Shown piece after piece: positions 1-11,994 of a stretch of 64,000 nucleotides of DNA. Within the stretch, counting starts at the first letter, position 1. Every line of letters begins with the position of its first letter. Under the pieces are notes generated by a model that ran no database searches, was not told the DNA's origin, and saw nothing but the letters and a program-made list of their open reading frames with translations. The translations under genes were made by a program, and so were the position numbers. The stretch lies in contig CANNZV010000876.1 of NCBI GenBank assembly GCA_947561585.1, positions 124,001-188,000 of the forward strand, in the 5' to 3' direction. This DNA is from Caprella mutica. Taxonomy: Eukaryota > Arthropoda > Malacostraca > Amphipoda > Caprellidae.

Positions 1-1260
1 CTCCCCCCATATGATCGTAATAATCTTTGACTACAGAAGGGCAAGGAACTTCAATCTTCCTACCATCCTGTAGCTTTCTTGAGACAGTTGTCTTATCTAT
101 GCCCTGATAATTTGAGATGAAGTTCACTGCTTTCGAAGACTGTTATACCATTTTGGGAGGCTTCTAAAATGAAAGTCCCTTCTGTTTTGTTTCTTCTCAT
201 GCTCCAAAGCAGGGAAATCTTTTCTTGAAGGCCTGATGGTGCCACATCCCAACACTTTTCTTACTTTTAGGGCTTCCAACAGTTTAATTGAAGAGAAAAA
301 GTTATCAAAAAAGTTTTTCTGTAAGAGTTCTGCAAAATTCATAACGATGCTGCCTCCAAGCCCTAATTCTTTGTGTTTCTGTTCTTCATTTTTACCTGTG
401 TACAATTCAAATCTATGGACATATCCTGAACCACTAGCTAGACACCAAAGCTTGAATCCTCTTTTGATAGGTGTCATTGGATTGTACTGCTTTAGTAAAC
501 TTCGACCTTTGAATTTAATCATTGACTCATCAATTGCCAAGTATTCATCTGGTTTGAGTACCTTGAAGAATTTTTCATTTAGATCTTCAATCAAAGGGCG
601 GAGTTTGAATATTTTATCTCTCTTGGCATCATTGGGTTATCGTTCAGATGAAAGTATCTCAAAATTGTGAAAAATTAATCACGAGACATTGATTGTGCAA
701 CAGCAGCATTACCCCAAGTCATTGCCAGATGCCAAATAACTGCTTATGGTATTCAAACGATTGTATCCCATTACAATGTTGATACCTAAGAAAACCATCA
801 ACTCTTCCTTTGTAAGGTTGAGTGGTTTATTTTTCTGTACACTGTACAAGTTGGTTTGGTAACATATATGATTCAACATTGCGTCATCAAAAAAGAGTTT
901 GAAGGCCTCCAGTGGATTGAATATCAAATGTGAATCTCTAACGGAATCCCTGGGAAAATCAGTATCTGCCTCTTTATCTTCCTTCTTCCTCCATTTACGT
1001 TTAGGTGTTGCTTTTTTCTTATTCGCATCAGCTTGTTCATTTGCCTCATTCTCATGTACAGTGATGACACATCTCTCATCCAACTCGATACATTGTCAAT
1101 CTTCCATCAATTTATCCGACACTGTGACCGTAGGGGTTTCGTCAAATTCTTCCTCCTGCGCTTCAATATCAGTGTCAGTATCATTATCTAAAGGAAGGGG
1201 TTCCACTAATAAATCGGCAATTTGTTCGTCCGTCAACGTAATTTGTGTCAATTTTCACCT
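1..1260 (-). pseudogene. piggyBac-family transposase, broken, runs off the left edge
   Basis: Minus-strand translation gives pieces of a piggyBac-type (DDE_Tnp_1_7) cut-and-paste transposase. The acidic N-terminal part (about 1260-1100) continues in frame through a TGA stop at 1096-1098 into 1083-709, a basic stretch followed by LTKEELMVFLGINIVMGYNR, which is typical of the family's N-terminal core. A frameshift near 712 and a TAA at 675-677 follow. A further frameshift leads into 594-124, which contains the first catalytic Asp motif (YLAIDESMIKFKGR). Another frameshift precedes the C-terminal piece at 123-1 (CPSVVKDYYDHMGG). At least two stops and three frameshifts make it nonfunctional. No start ATG is visible near 1260, so the 5' end is lost or lies in an upstream exon. 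Terminal repeats were not found. Family assignment is confident. Confidence 0.85.
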
Positions 1261-1264
1261 GTGA

Positions 1265-1924
1265 AGAGGAAAGTATCTCTGTAATATGTATCGCAACTAA
1301 ATAATAAAATATAATTCACAATGAATAACATCTGAAGGACTAAAAGTTCTATCTATTTTTCATGAATCAAAATACATTCAAGTTATTTATATACTATTAT
1401 TATATAGGCAGAATCAATAGTGGCATAAAATATTTTCCTGTAATGCAAGTAGCAGACTGATGACAATGTTCATTCTCAAAAAAAGAAATATATGCTTTTG
1501 GTGCAGATACCATACTAATGAAAAATGTGAATTAGTAAGCTAATCATTCTTCCACAATAGAAAAGTGAACAAAACAGTCCCATGTGCAAAACAACCAAAA
1601 GAAAATAGTAGATACCAATTTTATTATGTCAATATATCTAAAATATAAATCTAACGTATAATTTATGATATGAAACTATAATTATACAGTTCTGGAACGG
1701 TTTATATATGATATTCAGTCAATACATTCATGCAAATAAAATTTTCCCTAATGTGTAGTCAAATATTGACGGGAGTTTCAGTTCCCATCTCTACTGGCGA
1801 GAACTCTCTATCCCATAGGTTAAAAGACATGTAACTAAATGGGTACAATAAATTCATCAAACTTTATTTCACTAACTTGGGTAATAGTAGTACTAATGCA
1901 ATCAATCACAATACAAAACTTTTT
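1265..1924. other. AT-rich spacer
   Basis: This stretch holds no coding region, RNA gene or clear repeat that I can support. Confidence 0.5.
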
Positions 1925-2400
1925 TTAAGGGGACCTCCCCCAAAATTTTGAAAAAAAATTATTATTGAAGTTATGGTTCTGAAACTTTGTATGTATAAAT
2001 AAAATTGAATTATCTATCGTTTTTGTTCCTGACATTTTTTCGATTAGAACCATAGAAAACGAGTTATTCGAATTTCGAACAAATTTCGAACCATTTTCAA
2101 AAACCTAGGCTTTTTTTTTTGGTTGAAGCTAGAGCATTGCGGTTTTTTGCATTCGATTCTCCATACTGATATCTTCAATATGATTTTCTTCGATTTTTGA
2201 TTTTCGAATGGGTTTTCTAAATTTCGACTTTTTCATAAAAAGTAAACCAAAATTTTGAAAAAACAATTTTGTAGGGAAAAATTTTTTTACAACAAATTCG
2301 AAAATCAAAAATCGAAGACCATCATATTGTAGATATCATTATGGAGTATCGAATGCAAAAAACCGCAATGCTCTAGCTTCAACCAAAAACCAGAAAATGA
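1925..2400. mobile_element. TTAA-flanked foldback MITE, truncated copy
   Basis: The left end reads TTAAGGGGACC at 1925-1935. The following 250 bases match, in the same orientation, the reverse complement of 34372-34130, including CTATCGTTTTT and GACATTTTTTCGATTAGA. An internal inverted repeat (about 2123-2210 against 2299-2388) folds into a long hairpin around GAAGCTAGAGCATTGCGG. No matching GGTCCCC right end is visible, so this copy appears truncated. The TTAA flank suggests piggyBac-type mobilisation, which is an inference. Confidence 0.6.
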
Positions 2401-3031
2401 GGTTTGAATTACAAGATTTGTAGACGTCAGAATTAGTAGGAATATCCTTTCATAGTTTGATGATCTGACACGCAGCGTCCATCCACTTCGAAGGTTTAGG
2501 GGCAACTGACTAATCTCTCTTTGCATTCATTGGTGTGGGCGTGCTACACGGGTATGTTAGATACCAGATATAGCAATATAATTAATTATTACGAATTATA
2601 ATTGTCTGAAAGATTGTTTTTAGAGTACATATTGACTCCCTACCCCCCGGCCCACTTTCCCCTTTCTTCCTCTCCCCAGGGGGTTAGAGTTATACGAGAC
2701 CTCTGGTATTTTGCACACACTATAGAAAGGTTATAAAGAAACTATTTACACAATGAAAAAAAGATACAATTTTGAGATTTCTTCGGGGGCGGTCCCCTTG
2801 ATAACAAAGATTATTTTCAATAATAATCTAGAGAGGAGACACACCCACCTCTTCCATCGACAGCTTGTAGCCGCAAAACTATTGTACGTAGTTGCCAGAT
2901 GCACTATTCAAAAGATGCAGAATGGGTACTCTACATCCCAACAGTAATATGCGAAACCTAGGACAAGTACATTGTTTGCTATGTGGAGAAAACACATCTG
3001 GGAATTGCAGTTCTCGTCAGTCTCGAAAGGG
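2401..3031. other. Spacer without recognisable genes
   Basis: There are short ORFs only (for example 2753-2947), with no family resemblance. A pyrimidine-rich block (about 2640-2685) precedes a polypurine tract. Confidence 0.4.
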
Positions 3032-4248
3032 TTAAGCATTGAAGCCAAATAGAAGCTTTCTACAATAATACTGTGGTTATCAGTTACTTTGTTCTGTAGT
3101 TTCGTATTATTCTTTATTCAAACATATAATTTGTCATGGACAGTAACTCTACAGTGGCCAGAATATTGATATTTTTCTTGGATCCATAGTTCACATCTTT
3201 AAACCTGCACTAAGATATGTATTCCTGCCTAACTACTTCTTCTCAGTCCTTTGTATTTATTTCCTCATGATGTCAATGACATGGTGTAAGAGTAGTGCAA
3301 GACTTTCTGTTTGATTAAGTTATGCATTTCTTCTGTTATCTCAATTAGTCTCTATAATAAACCATTTTGATTATAGACAATTTTTTAGATATAATTAATA
3401 AAACAAAATAGAATCATATTTTATCGTCATGATTTAATTTTTGAAGGTTTATATTCTGTATTGTTAGTGAAATAAAGTTGTATGTATAAATCCTTTTAGA
3501 GAAAAGCTCTACAGAGTTTCAACTTTACAAAATTCAATTTTTTTGTTTTTAATTAGCATTGTTTATTTTATAATTAATTATAAATCTTCACCTATTTCCC
3601 ACTCTCCCAAGAATTTATAATTTTCCCCATTTAATGTACTAAGATTCCCTCTCTCAATTGAGTACCCAAAATTTATATTTATTTCAAGTCTGAAATTACA
3701 TATACATCTATGTAATGAAAGTATTATCCTATTTTCAAATTTCATTTTCTTTTAGAAATGATTTATTATCAATTTATAAATTTTTGAATGACATATCAAA
3801 TGACTAATATCAAGGGATATAAAAAGCTGTGCAATTATAAAAATGCTTCTATGCTAAGAAATTATGACCTAGTTATCTTATTATATTCTTTTAAGAATTC
3901 TTAGATGTTATTTTACTGAAGTAAACTCATTGGATTCATTGACTGTTATCTTTTCATTTAGCTACCTAATTCTATCTGTTCTTTTATATTTTTTAGTGTT
4001 GTATTCATTGATATTTTCAACACTAAATGTTGGTAAGTGATTTGGTTTGTGAGGGAACTTTTATATCTAACTAGCTACTCCTTCAAAGTATTTTGTAATT
4101 ATTCTTATTATGTTACAGTAGATATCTATGGTGAATCTAGAATTCTGAATACGAAACTACCCCAAATAGCGCCAGTAGTCTTCTAAAGCTGATGACCCTT
4201 ATTGACAGGCTAAATTAAGTTAAATATCTAATAGATCGATTGTTTCAG
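3032..4248 (+). repeat. 5' flank of zinc-finger duplication unit 1
   Basis: From GCATTGAAGCCAAATAGAAG (3034) onwards this matches 17616-18488 plus 22661-23163 on the plus strand, and 62995-61900 plus 56945-56531 on the minus strand. The homology runs into the acceptor TTGTTTCAG immediately before the zinc-finger ATG. It probably contains the promoter, a noncoding first exon and an intron, but no first exon can be placed from sequence alone. The site TTTAGAAATGATTT near 3754 is the uninterrupted counterpart of the BEL/Pao insertion site in unit 2. Confidence 0.8.
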
Positions 4249-5520
4249 ATGGAGTCTGTAGGTGAAGGTCCTGCAATATCATATGGAGAGGGAATTATTG
4301 CTGACTCATCCAATGTGATCTACTTGGTGGAAGAGGAAGACATCAAGCCAGATGTTGCTGATCTCTTGTGTCAAGGTGTGGATGTTGACCCTCTAGTAAA
4401 GGGAGTAGACCAAGAGGAACTTAACGCTCATAATAAATTCTATAATGATGTTAAGAACGAAGTTTCTGATGATCATATAGCTATCAAACATGAAAATACT
4501 AATAATGATAACAGAAGTGAACCTTATTCCGAGATGAATCAGCTACTCGAAGGAAAAATGAATGATGAATATTTTTCAAATATAGAAGATTATGGATCAT
4601 TTTCTAGTGAAAATTTTTGCTATGCTAATAGTCCTGAAAAGACAGTTACCCATGAAAAATGTGAGAAGCCATTCAAGTGCAATTATTGTGATAAAGCATT
4701 CTCTTATTCATCTGCTCTCATTAGTCATCAAAGAATTCACACTGGTGAGAAGCCATTCAAATGCAGTTATTGTGATAAAGCATTCTCTCAGTCATCTGTT
4801 CTCCATAATCACCAAAAAATTCACACTGGTGAGAAGCCATTCAAATGCAGTTATTGTGATAAAGCATTCTCTCGTTCATCTGTTCTCAATAGACATCAAA
4901 GAGTTCACACTGGTGAGAAGCCATTCAAATGCAGTTTTTGTGTTAAGACATTCTCTCGTTCATCTGGTCTCAATAGCCATCAAAGAGTTCACACTGGTGA
5001 GAAGCCATTCAAATGCAGTTTTTGTGATAAGACATTCTCTAATTCGTCTACTCTCAATAATCATCAAAAAATTCACACTCGTGAGAAGCAATTCAAATGT
5101 AGTTTTTGTGATAAGACCTTCTGTAATTCGTCTACTCTCAATAATCATCAAAAAATTCACACTGGTGGGAAGCCATTCAAATGCAATTATTGTGATAAAT
5201 CATTCCCTCATTCATCTGCCCTCAATAGTCATCAAAGAATTCACACTGGTGAGAAGCCATTCAAATGCAATTATTGTGATAAGGCATTCCCTCAGTCATC
5301 TCGTCGCAATAGTCATCAAAGAATTCACACTGGTGAGAAACCATTCAAATGCAATTATTGTGATAAAGCATTCTCTGAGTCATTTACTCTCAATAATCAT
5401 CAAAGAATTCACACTGGTGAGAAGCCATTTAAATGCAGTTATTGTGATGAGGCATTTATTAGTTCATCTCATCGCTCTTACCATCAAAGAGTTCACACTG
5501 GTGAGAAGCCATTTAAATGA
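4249..5520 (+). CDS. C2H2 zinc-finger protein, 10 fingers (copy 1)
   Basis: This is probably a nuclear sequence-specific DNA-binding protein. The ATG at 4249 follows the 3' splice acceptor TTGTTTCAG and is conserved in all three paralogues, so I take it as the start (423 residues). Residues 1-142 are acidic, with a [20 protein letters not shown] block that matches no named domain I recognise. They are almost identical in the other copies. From about residue 143 ten consecutive C2H2 fingers follow (C-x2-C-x12-H-x3-H) with TGEKPF linkers. The ORF ends in TGEKPFK followed by TGA, that is, inside the linker where copy 2 has a further finger. The 31-bp minisatellite begins directly after the stop, so the 3' end was probably lost by a rearrangement into the repeat. 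The targets are unknown. KRAB and ZAD domains are absent. Confidence 0.85.
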   Translation: MESVGEGPAISYGEGIIADSSNVIYLVEEEDIKPDVADLLCQGVDVDPLVKGVDQEELNAHNKFYNDVKNEVSDDHIAIKHENTNNDNRSEPYSEMNQLLEGKMNDEYFSNIEDYGSFSSENFCYANSPEKTVTHEKCEKPFKCNYCDKAFSYSSALISHQRIHTGEKPFKCSYCDKAFSQSSVLHNHQKIHTGEKPFKCSYCDKAFSRSSVLNRHQRVHTGEKPFKCSFCVKTFSRSSGLNSHQRVHTGEKPFKCSFCDKTFSNSSTLNNHQKIHTREKQFKCSFCDKTFCNSSTLNNHQKIHTGGKPFKCNYCDKSFPHSSALNSHQRIHTGEKPFKCNYCDKAFPQSSRRNSHQRIHTGEKPFKCNYCDKAFSESFTLNNHQRIHTGEKPFKCSYCDEAFISSSHRSYHQRVHTGEKPFK

Positions 5521-5905
5521 CTTGGGTGTGGATTGTACACAAGTGAAATCATTGTGGTGCGGTTCGCACAGGAGTGAAATCATTGTGGTGCGGATTGCAC
5601 AGGAGTGAAATCATTGGGGTGCGGATTGCACAGGAGTGAAATCATTGGGGTGCGGATTGCACAGGAGTGAAATCATTGGGGTGCAGATTGTAAAGGAGTG
5701 ATATAATTGGGGTACAGTTTGCACAGAAGTGAAATTATTGGGGTACAGTTTGCACAGATGTGAAATTATTGGGGTACAGTTTGCACAGAAGTGGAATCTT
5801 AGGGATGCAGATTGAACAGGAGTGAAATCATTGGGATATGGATTTCACAGGAGTGAAATCATTGGGGTGTAGATTGAACAGGATAGGAGTGAAATCTTGG
5901 GATTT
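5521..5905 (+). repeat. 31-bp minisatellite 3' of zinc-finger copy 1
   Basis: About 12 degenerate copies of a unit of the form GGAGTGAAATCATTGGGGTG plus CAGATTGCACA. The same unit follows copy 2 at 24215-24905 but is absent after copy 3. Confidence 0.9.
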
Positions 5906-6102
5906 GGATTCTACAAATGACATTTTTTTTTATAAATTTTACTTTATAAACAGAGTTTTGTCTCCCGCACGCAGGAGCGTGTCTAGAATTCGGTCAGGGG
6001 GGGGGGGTACTTTTCTAAAAAATTAACGTTCTTGAAAAATCTACGGATAATTCCTCTGACTGGTCAGTTATTTGATTATCTTAATTACTTTGAACATGCT
6101 TA

Positions 6103-7676
6103 CACTGTGCTCCGTCAGAAGCATCATGTTTTTAAATTGAGAAATGGGAGGACGTCATTATGCTCATAAAGTATAAAGAATGGATTTTATCCTATTAATA
6201 TTTTTTCTTAAACCTCAAAAATGTTTTTTGAATTTGAGAAGAAATGCATCGTCCTGTACTCAGTAGTTTGCCAAAACACCTTCTTCCTCAACAGTATGTC
6301 GAAAATTCATGCTTCACTTCATGACCAGTGGAAGGGCGGCTAAATCTTACCACCTGAAAAAGTTCAAAAGAGTTCGTGGTCTATTCAATGGAACTGGTTC
6401 TATTCACAAGAAAAGCAAATGATAACAAAACCAAAAAGAACAGAAACAGAGATTCAGGAGGTGAAGAGTTTCTATGAAGAACCCCCAGTTTCTCAGCAGA
6501 TTTCACCAACCATAACTCCGTTGTGAAGGATCGTCTGGTACACTAATGAAAATCCCTGAAATATCAACGGAATAAATGATAGGTATGATGCTAAGGTAAT
6601 ATCTTTGTTGCCATTATTAATTGAATGGATATAATCTTTCATGCATTCCTTGATGATGATGGCAACTTGTCATCGGTTAATGGTGTTTCATATCTCAGAT
6701 TGCTACAGGACATTATTTGGTGCTAGTTTGCTATGCGATCTGATCATCATTTACTGGTTTGGCATGCGACCTATTTAGAATTTTTTAGCAAATATAAAAG
6801 ATACAAACAGGTATACGAGATACCAAATATATATAGTATTTTATTTCCTTAAATATTTATATACCATTTACATATGCAAAACCTTATTATGGAAATACTT
6901 CAAGAAAATATCGTTATATAAACTACATCCTACCAAACTTATTTGAATATAAAGTAAAAATAAGCAATTAATATATGATTTTTCTTACTTTTAATGCATT
7001 GTGACAATATAATCTCGTCTATATTGTTTGTTTTGTATCACAGTTAGCTACTTAAAAATAAAGATTATCATAATTATTAAAATACTAATGCATTATCAGA
7101 TCACATTAACCTCACAGATCGTATACTAAACTAGCCTACCCATTATTTGGCCAATACTACACCATTCTGCAACTCGTTCTTCACTTGGGTAGATGCAAGA
7201 CGGTGCTCCACCACATTGAACAAATTCAGTTCTAGAATTTCTCATTGAAACTGTAAGAGGTCGATTCATTAGCAGAAGAACGGAAAATTCCTGGCCAGCA
7301 CACAATCAATATATAACCCTTTGGATTTTCACTTCTTGGCTGCTGCACAAACTCAAGTTTATATATGAAAAAGAATATTCCATTGTGTCTCTTATACAAA
7401 GTGTTTAAAGTTTCGCTGAAAGGTATAACCCTGAGACCCCTAAGAAATTATGAAAGAATGTTTCGAAGTTTGCTTCGTTCTGTCTTCAGGCTGGAGGGGG
7501 TCATTTTCAACAACTTTTGTAGGGTCTCAGGAGATGTGCTTCATATGATATAGCCATATATATAGAACAATAAATGTTTAATAATAATACTTTCTTTTCC
7601 ATCAAAGTGGTGTATCTATGATGAAGTGTTTCTAATTCGCAATTTAAAAATGTCGTTTCTGATGGAACACAGTGTG
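6103..7676 (+). pseudogene. mariner/IS630-type element M1 with decayed transposase
   Basis: The terminal inverted repeats are CACTGTGCTCCGTCAGAAGC at about 6103 and its degenerate complement at about 7643-7676 (GTCGTTTCTGATGGAACACAGTG). Between them, plus-strand transposase fragments appear in the expected order. A helix-turn-helix region lies at 6246-6520. A central fragment at 6640-6730 reads FLDDDGNLSSVNGVSYLRLL, matching the mariner VNG-x-Y core. MQDGAPPH at about 7198-7221 holds the second catalytic Asp, and an ISRR...WPA stretch follows. Stops and frameshifts are frequent. The family belongs to the Tc1/mariner/IS630 superfamily. The fragment is nonfunctional. Confidence 0.7.
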
Positions 7677-7794
7677 TCAGTGGATGTATTATATAGTCCA
7701 TAAGCTGTATATCAAGTCTAATGGACTGATAGTTATTAACTTAATCACAATATTCAATCATTGGCTGCAGCAAAAATAATCAAAACCATACTGC

Positions 7795-8878
7795 TACAGT
7801 GTTTCATCAGATAACGTAATTTTTTAATTACGAATTAGAAGCACTTAAAAATAAGTCGAATACCATTATAGATGCGTCACATTGAAGTAAAAGAAAGGAT
7901 TTTTATATTATTAAACATTTATTGTCTTATATCATATGAGGCACATCTCCTGAGGTCCTACAAAAGTTTTTGAAATTGACCCCCTCCGATGTGAAGACAG
8001 AACAATGCACGCTTCAGAACATTCTTGCATAATTTCTAGAGTCTTATTTTATAAGAGACTCATTGGAATCTGTTTTGTTTTATACTAATTTATTTCCGTA
8101 CTTCTGCTAATCACTCGACCTCGCAACTTTTCCTTAAAAATTGTAGAGCTGCAATTATTAATAATTGCAACGAAGATCATTCATTACCTTAGCATCATAC
8201 CTATCATTTGTTTTCCAGATTTTTTGAGGATTTTCATTCATATTTTTTCAATGTATTTTTGATGGAGGCAAATTAACTTCTCGTCTGTCCAAACGATTTA
8301 AGTGGCAATGTTGGATGGTTGCTGCATAAGGTTTTCGTTAATAGTCGAACTGAAATTCAATGATGAAAACGGAAATTTAATGAATGTATGAAGATCCTCC
8401 ATCACGTGGTTTTTGAGTGAATGAAATCTGCTGAAAAGCTTTTCTGAGAGAGCAACTGGGGGTTTGTTTCTTCAAAGTAACTCTCACCTCCCGAATCACC
8501 GTTTCTGTTCTTTTTGGTTTTGTTTTCATTTGCTTTTTCTTTTGAATAGAACCAGTTTCATTGAATAGACCACGAACTCTTGTGAACTTTTTCAAGTGGT
8601 AAGATTTAGCCACCCTTCCATTTATCATGGGAAAGCATGAATTTTCGGCGTACTGTTGAAGAAGAAGGTGTTTTGGCAAGCTACAGAGAAAAGGACGATG
8701 CATTTCTTCTCAAATTCAAAAACATTTTTAAATGGAGAACAATGCTAATATTAATAGGGTGACAGAAATCCACTCTCTATGGACAAGATTGCTTATACAT
8801 AATACGACTTGAAGCAATTTAATTTCTCCCATTTTGTAATTTAAAAATGACGATTTTGATAGAATACAGTGTTCAAGC
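7795..8878 (-). pseudogene. mariner/IS630-type element M2, internally deleted, inverted copy of M1
   Basis: This minus-strand copy of the M1 family has termini at about 8842-8878 and 7795-7836. The best preserved part is 8703-8377, a 108-residue ORF with FTRVRGLFNETGSIQKKK, which resembles the helix-turn-helix DNA-binding part of insect mariner-type transposases. The catalytic middle is deleted, and only C-terminal traces remain at 8160-8050 (VISRST). It lies tail to tail with M1 across a spacer of roughly 115 bp. Confidence 0.65.
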
Positions 8879-9067
8879 ATGTCAAAAGCAATTAAATATA
8901 ATCAAATAATTGACATTTCTTCAATTTGGAGGATTAATCCATATATTTTTATTAATCCGTAAATTTATTTTTAAAAAGTTCAGACCTCAAGGGGGGAGCA
9001 TCTGCCCCAAATGCCCCCCCCCCCCCCTTCTATATGCGCCTGCCTGCCCGCACGCAACGTGTTATAG

Positions 9068-9690
9068 GTATTTTTCTTAGAAAATTTGAACTTGTCTACC
9101 AACTTGTGTTATCTATTTATGTGAGGTCACACTTATATTTATTAATTAATTGTTGAATATTCTTCTGCGGCCAGGTACCGGACCGGGGTTGCCGACCTCT
9201 GAGTTATGCGACTCAAATTGGTATTAATTAATTATCTTGAATGTAGTTTATAATATCTATCCATTTTGAAGCAACTTGTCAATTATTATTTCTTTTAATC
9301 TCAAATCAAGGAATCATAGTTGCAGAACAATAGAAAAATTTTAATTTATTTTTATATATTTCTTTTAATAAAAAACTCCCATTTTTGATGAACAAACTCA
9401 TTTCAACTTTCATTATTAACCCGAGTAACCTAGCCCTCAAAAGTTTACTCACTAACCTAGCCGCTGGAGCGTGCGCGCCAGTCTTCACTAAAACTCTTAT
9501 AAAATCTTAACCAATTGACATTTCGATATATTTTCTTCATATGAAGCGCGAAAGAATAATTTTTATTTAAAAATAATTAACAAGCAAAGATAAACAAACA
9601 AATATTTCTTAGGTATTATTGTATGGGCGGGGCTTATGATTGTTGGGGAGGCCCTTAGATTCAGGAAGCCACTGTAAGGGTTACAATTAT
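9068..9690 (+). repeat. 3' part of zinc-finger duplication unit 1
   Basis: This matches 25130-26140 of unit 2 (for example GGCCAGGTACCGGACCGGG and GCCGCTGGAGCGTGCGCGC), which carries an additional 382-bp mariner derivative. Homology to unit 2 stops near GTAAGGGTTACAA (about 9677-9689). No gene is evident. Confidence 0.8.
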
Positions 9691-11994
9691 TTGATTATAG
9701 TGAGACATTCACCCTTATGTACTCAATAAATTTGTGAATCTCATGACTGGAGAGACCACCGATATACTTCTTACATATTTGAATAAATGCTTATAATATG
9801 AGCATCTTATCATTTATCACCGTTTTTGTCTAATCGTATGTAATTATGTGAAAAATTAAAAGTCATGGAATGACTGTTTTCAAATCAGTTTAAAATTATT
9901 ATCATTCAATGAGGTGGACCAGCAGCAAGGTTACTAGGGTTAACACTAATGACCAGTGACTTTTATAAATAAATTTGTTAACATATTTCTCATGAAAAAT
10001 CAGCAACTGAAAAATATGAACAAATTATTTTTCACATATTAGTTTTTCCGTTTTTTTCCAAGTGTCTTGTTCCACTAACTATTTTAAAACTTCTATTTTT
10101 CAGTAGGATAGAATAAATTAGCTTGGTTGGACATAAACCTGAACAAGATTTTCAATTTCCTTACAACATTTACATTGGCGGTGTAGTAGCGTTTTGTAAT
10201 GTTATTAAAAATAACCTTTCCATGTATTATTGTATATTGTCTGTTTTTTCATTTGTTCATTGTAAAAATTATTTCTCATATATTGATATATATAAAAACT
10301 TATGTAGGGTGTATTTAAACTCACCACCACCAGATAGCGCTGTATAGCACTTTAATTTCTATAAATAAGTGCACTCTGTTCGAATAAAAGCAGTATCTAA
10401 CAAACACTCAATCAGTAACTACTAAATTCTCGATCTGTGATGACGTTCGAGTAGTGTGATTAAGCTTATAGGTTTAAATTCTATTATTATAGTAGTTAAG
10501 TGGTAAAGCTGCTACTCTTTAAAGAATATAGATAGCTCTTAAACCCTGTCCTTTCTATGTTCAAACACTTTTTCTTGAAGTACAATAGTACAACCTTATT
10601 TTCGTGAGCTTTTTAGTTCCATTTAAAATCTTGTTAAGAGTTATCCTAAACTCCATTGTTAACTAACTTTGCGTCTAACCATCTAATTTGGTAGACTCTT
10701 GAAAGAGCTTTACTTTTAATAAGTATTAAATTCCAAGGTTTGTAATTGATACAATTGAATTGTGCTCTATATTTTGCGTCTGGTTGTGGTGATAAATAAT
10801 TGAAATAATATGTTCTAATTCCTATAGAATAAACTACTGGTGACTGCTTAAGCCTGTCGGCATTACCCATTGATGACATAACTCATCGCCGTTTTCAACC
10901 CTTAATAAATTCCTGTTGGCATATCTTTACGAAGGTATATTCCGAACATTATTTGTGCGAATTTGTGGTGGTAAATATAGCTCTATTCTAATTTCTAATG
11001 TTCAAATTATATATTCCAGATAAATGAATAAACATCGGGAACTTCTTTAAATTTATCATTATCCTAATTATCCTAAAATTTCTGTTGGAACTAAATAATT
11101 CTAACATAAACTAATTCTTGAAATTTGATTTGAGGTATTATTAGGTTTAACAGAGGAAGGATCCATCGCTTTTAGTGCAGATCCTAAATTTGTTCAGGGC
11201 AGATCACTACTTTCAGAAATTTGATAGGAATTACGTCCAAGAAAACTAAATTTTCAGAGAACTGATTTCTTTCAGAGAACTCATATTTTTGAGAAAATTC
11301 AAATTTGAAAATAGGCTAATTCGAATTGAGAACTAAAATTTTTAGATAACTGAAATTATTTTTTAGAAAAGCTAAATTGTTTCAAAGAAATACAAATATT
11401 TAAAAAAAGCTCATTTTTTTAATCTAAGAAAATGATTCAAGTAACTTGAAAAGACCTCCTAAAAAATCACCCCCCCCCCCCCCCCCCCTAAATAATAAAA
11501 AAGGAACAGAAAATAAAACAATGCAATTAGGTATAGCTATACTAAAATTATTTTGAGGAAATTTATTTATCAAATTTGTATTGAATCAATATTCAATTTC
11601 TATTGAAAACCCGTTATTTTCAACAGAGAAGTACACTAGTTAATATAATATTGATCTTATATGGATGAAACTTGGGTCACTGGAAGATTGCTTCTTTGTA
11701 ATTATTCTGCTTAATTATTATTTGAATCCATGCTAAATTTAGAGCGTTATGTACATTTTTTTAAGACATTTCAAATGTTAATCGCTTTATTGCAGTTCGT
11801 TGAAAATGCCGAAAAATTAACCACTACCAAGAAGTGAAAAATAGTAGCAGGTCTTGCAGAAGGAATATGGCAAGGCTTATCGACTATTACAAAGTTGACC
11901 AGACGTGATTTTCTGACAGGCTGATGACTGATGAGGTAATAGATCTCAGATTTGAGGAGGTAACAGACAATGAAATCTCAGAGAAATACACTTT
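9691..11994. other. Spacer, no supported gene
   Basis: Only short unassignable ORFs are present (10123-10347 +, 10646-10879 -). A stretch near 10300-10440 (GATAGCGCTGTATAGCAC, then ATAAAAGCAG) has an LTR- or promoter-like look that I cannot confirm. A run of 19 C residues lies at 11470-11488. Degenerate TTTCAGAGAACT repeats lie at about 11255-11400. Confidence 0.4.

Larger units (their letters stand above)
5960..9050. repeat. Large imperfect inverted duplication containing two mariner elements
   Basis: The sequence from CCCGCACGCAGGAGCGTG (5969), a G-run at about 5998-6008 and everything to about 7700 recurs inverted from about 9050 (CCCGCACGCAACGTG, with a C-run at about 9016-9029) back to about 7760. 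The arms include about 140-170 bp of flank outside the mariner termini on each side, so a flank-plus-element unit was duplicated in inverted orientation. The unit interrupts zinc-finger duplication unit 1: sequence shared with unit 2 stops near 5930 and resumes near 9068. Confidence 0.75.

Noticed and set aside
4240..4248. Start of the zinc-finger proteins three codons upstream of the ATG
   Set aside because: TTGTTTCAG is a 3' splice acceptor conserved in three copies. The upstream codons are intron.
4592..5608. 338-codon ORF in the second frame over the zinc fingers, and similar ones at 23507-24184, 32487-32894 and 55189-56217
   Set aside because: Shadow frames of the 84-base finger repeat. 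The C2H2 pattern fixes the real frame.
10123..10879. ORFs 10123-10347 (+) and 10646-10879 (-) as genes
   Set aside because: Short, no domain, no start or splice context and AT-rich composition equal to the spacer.
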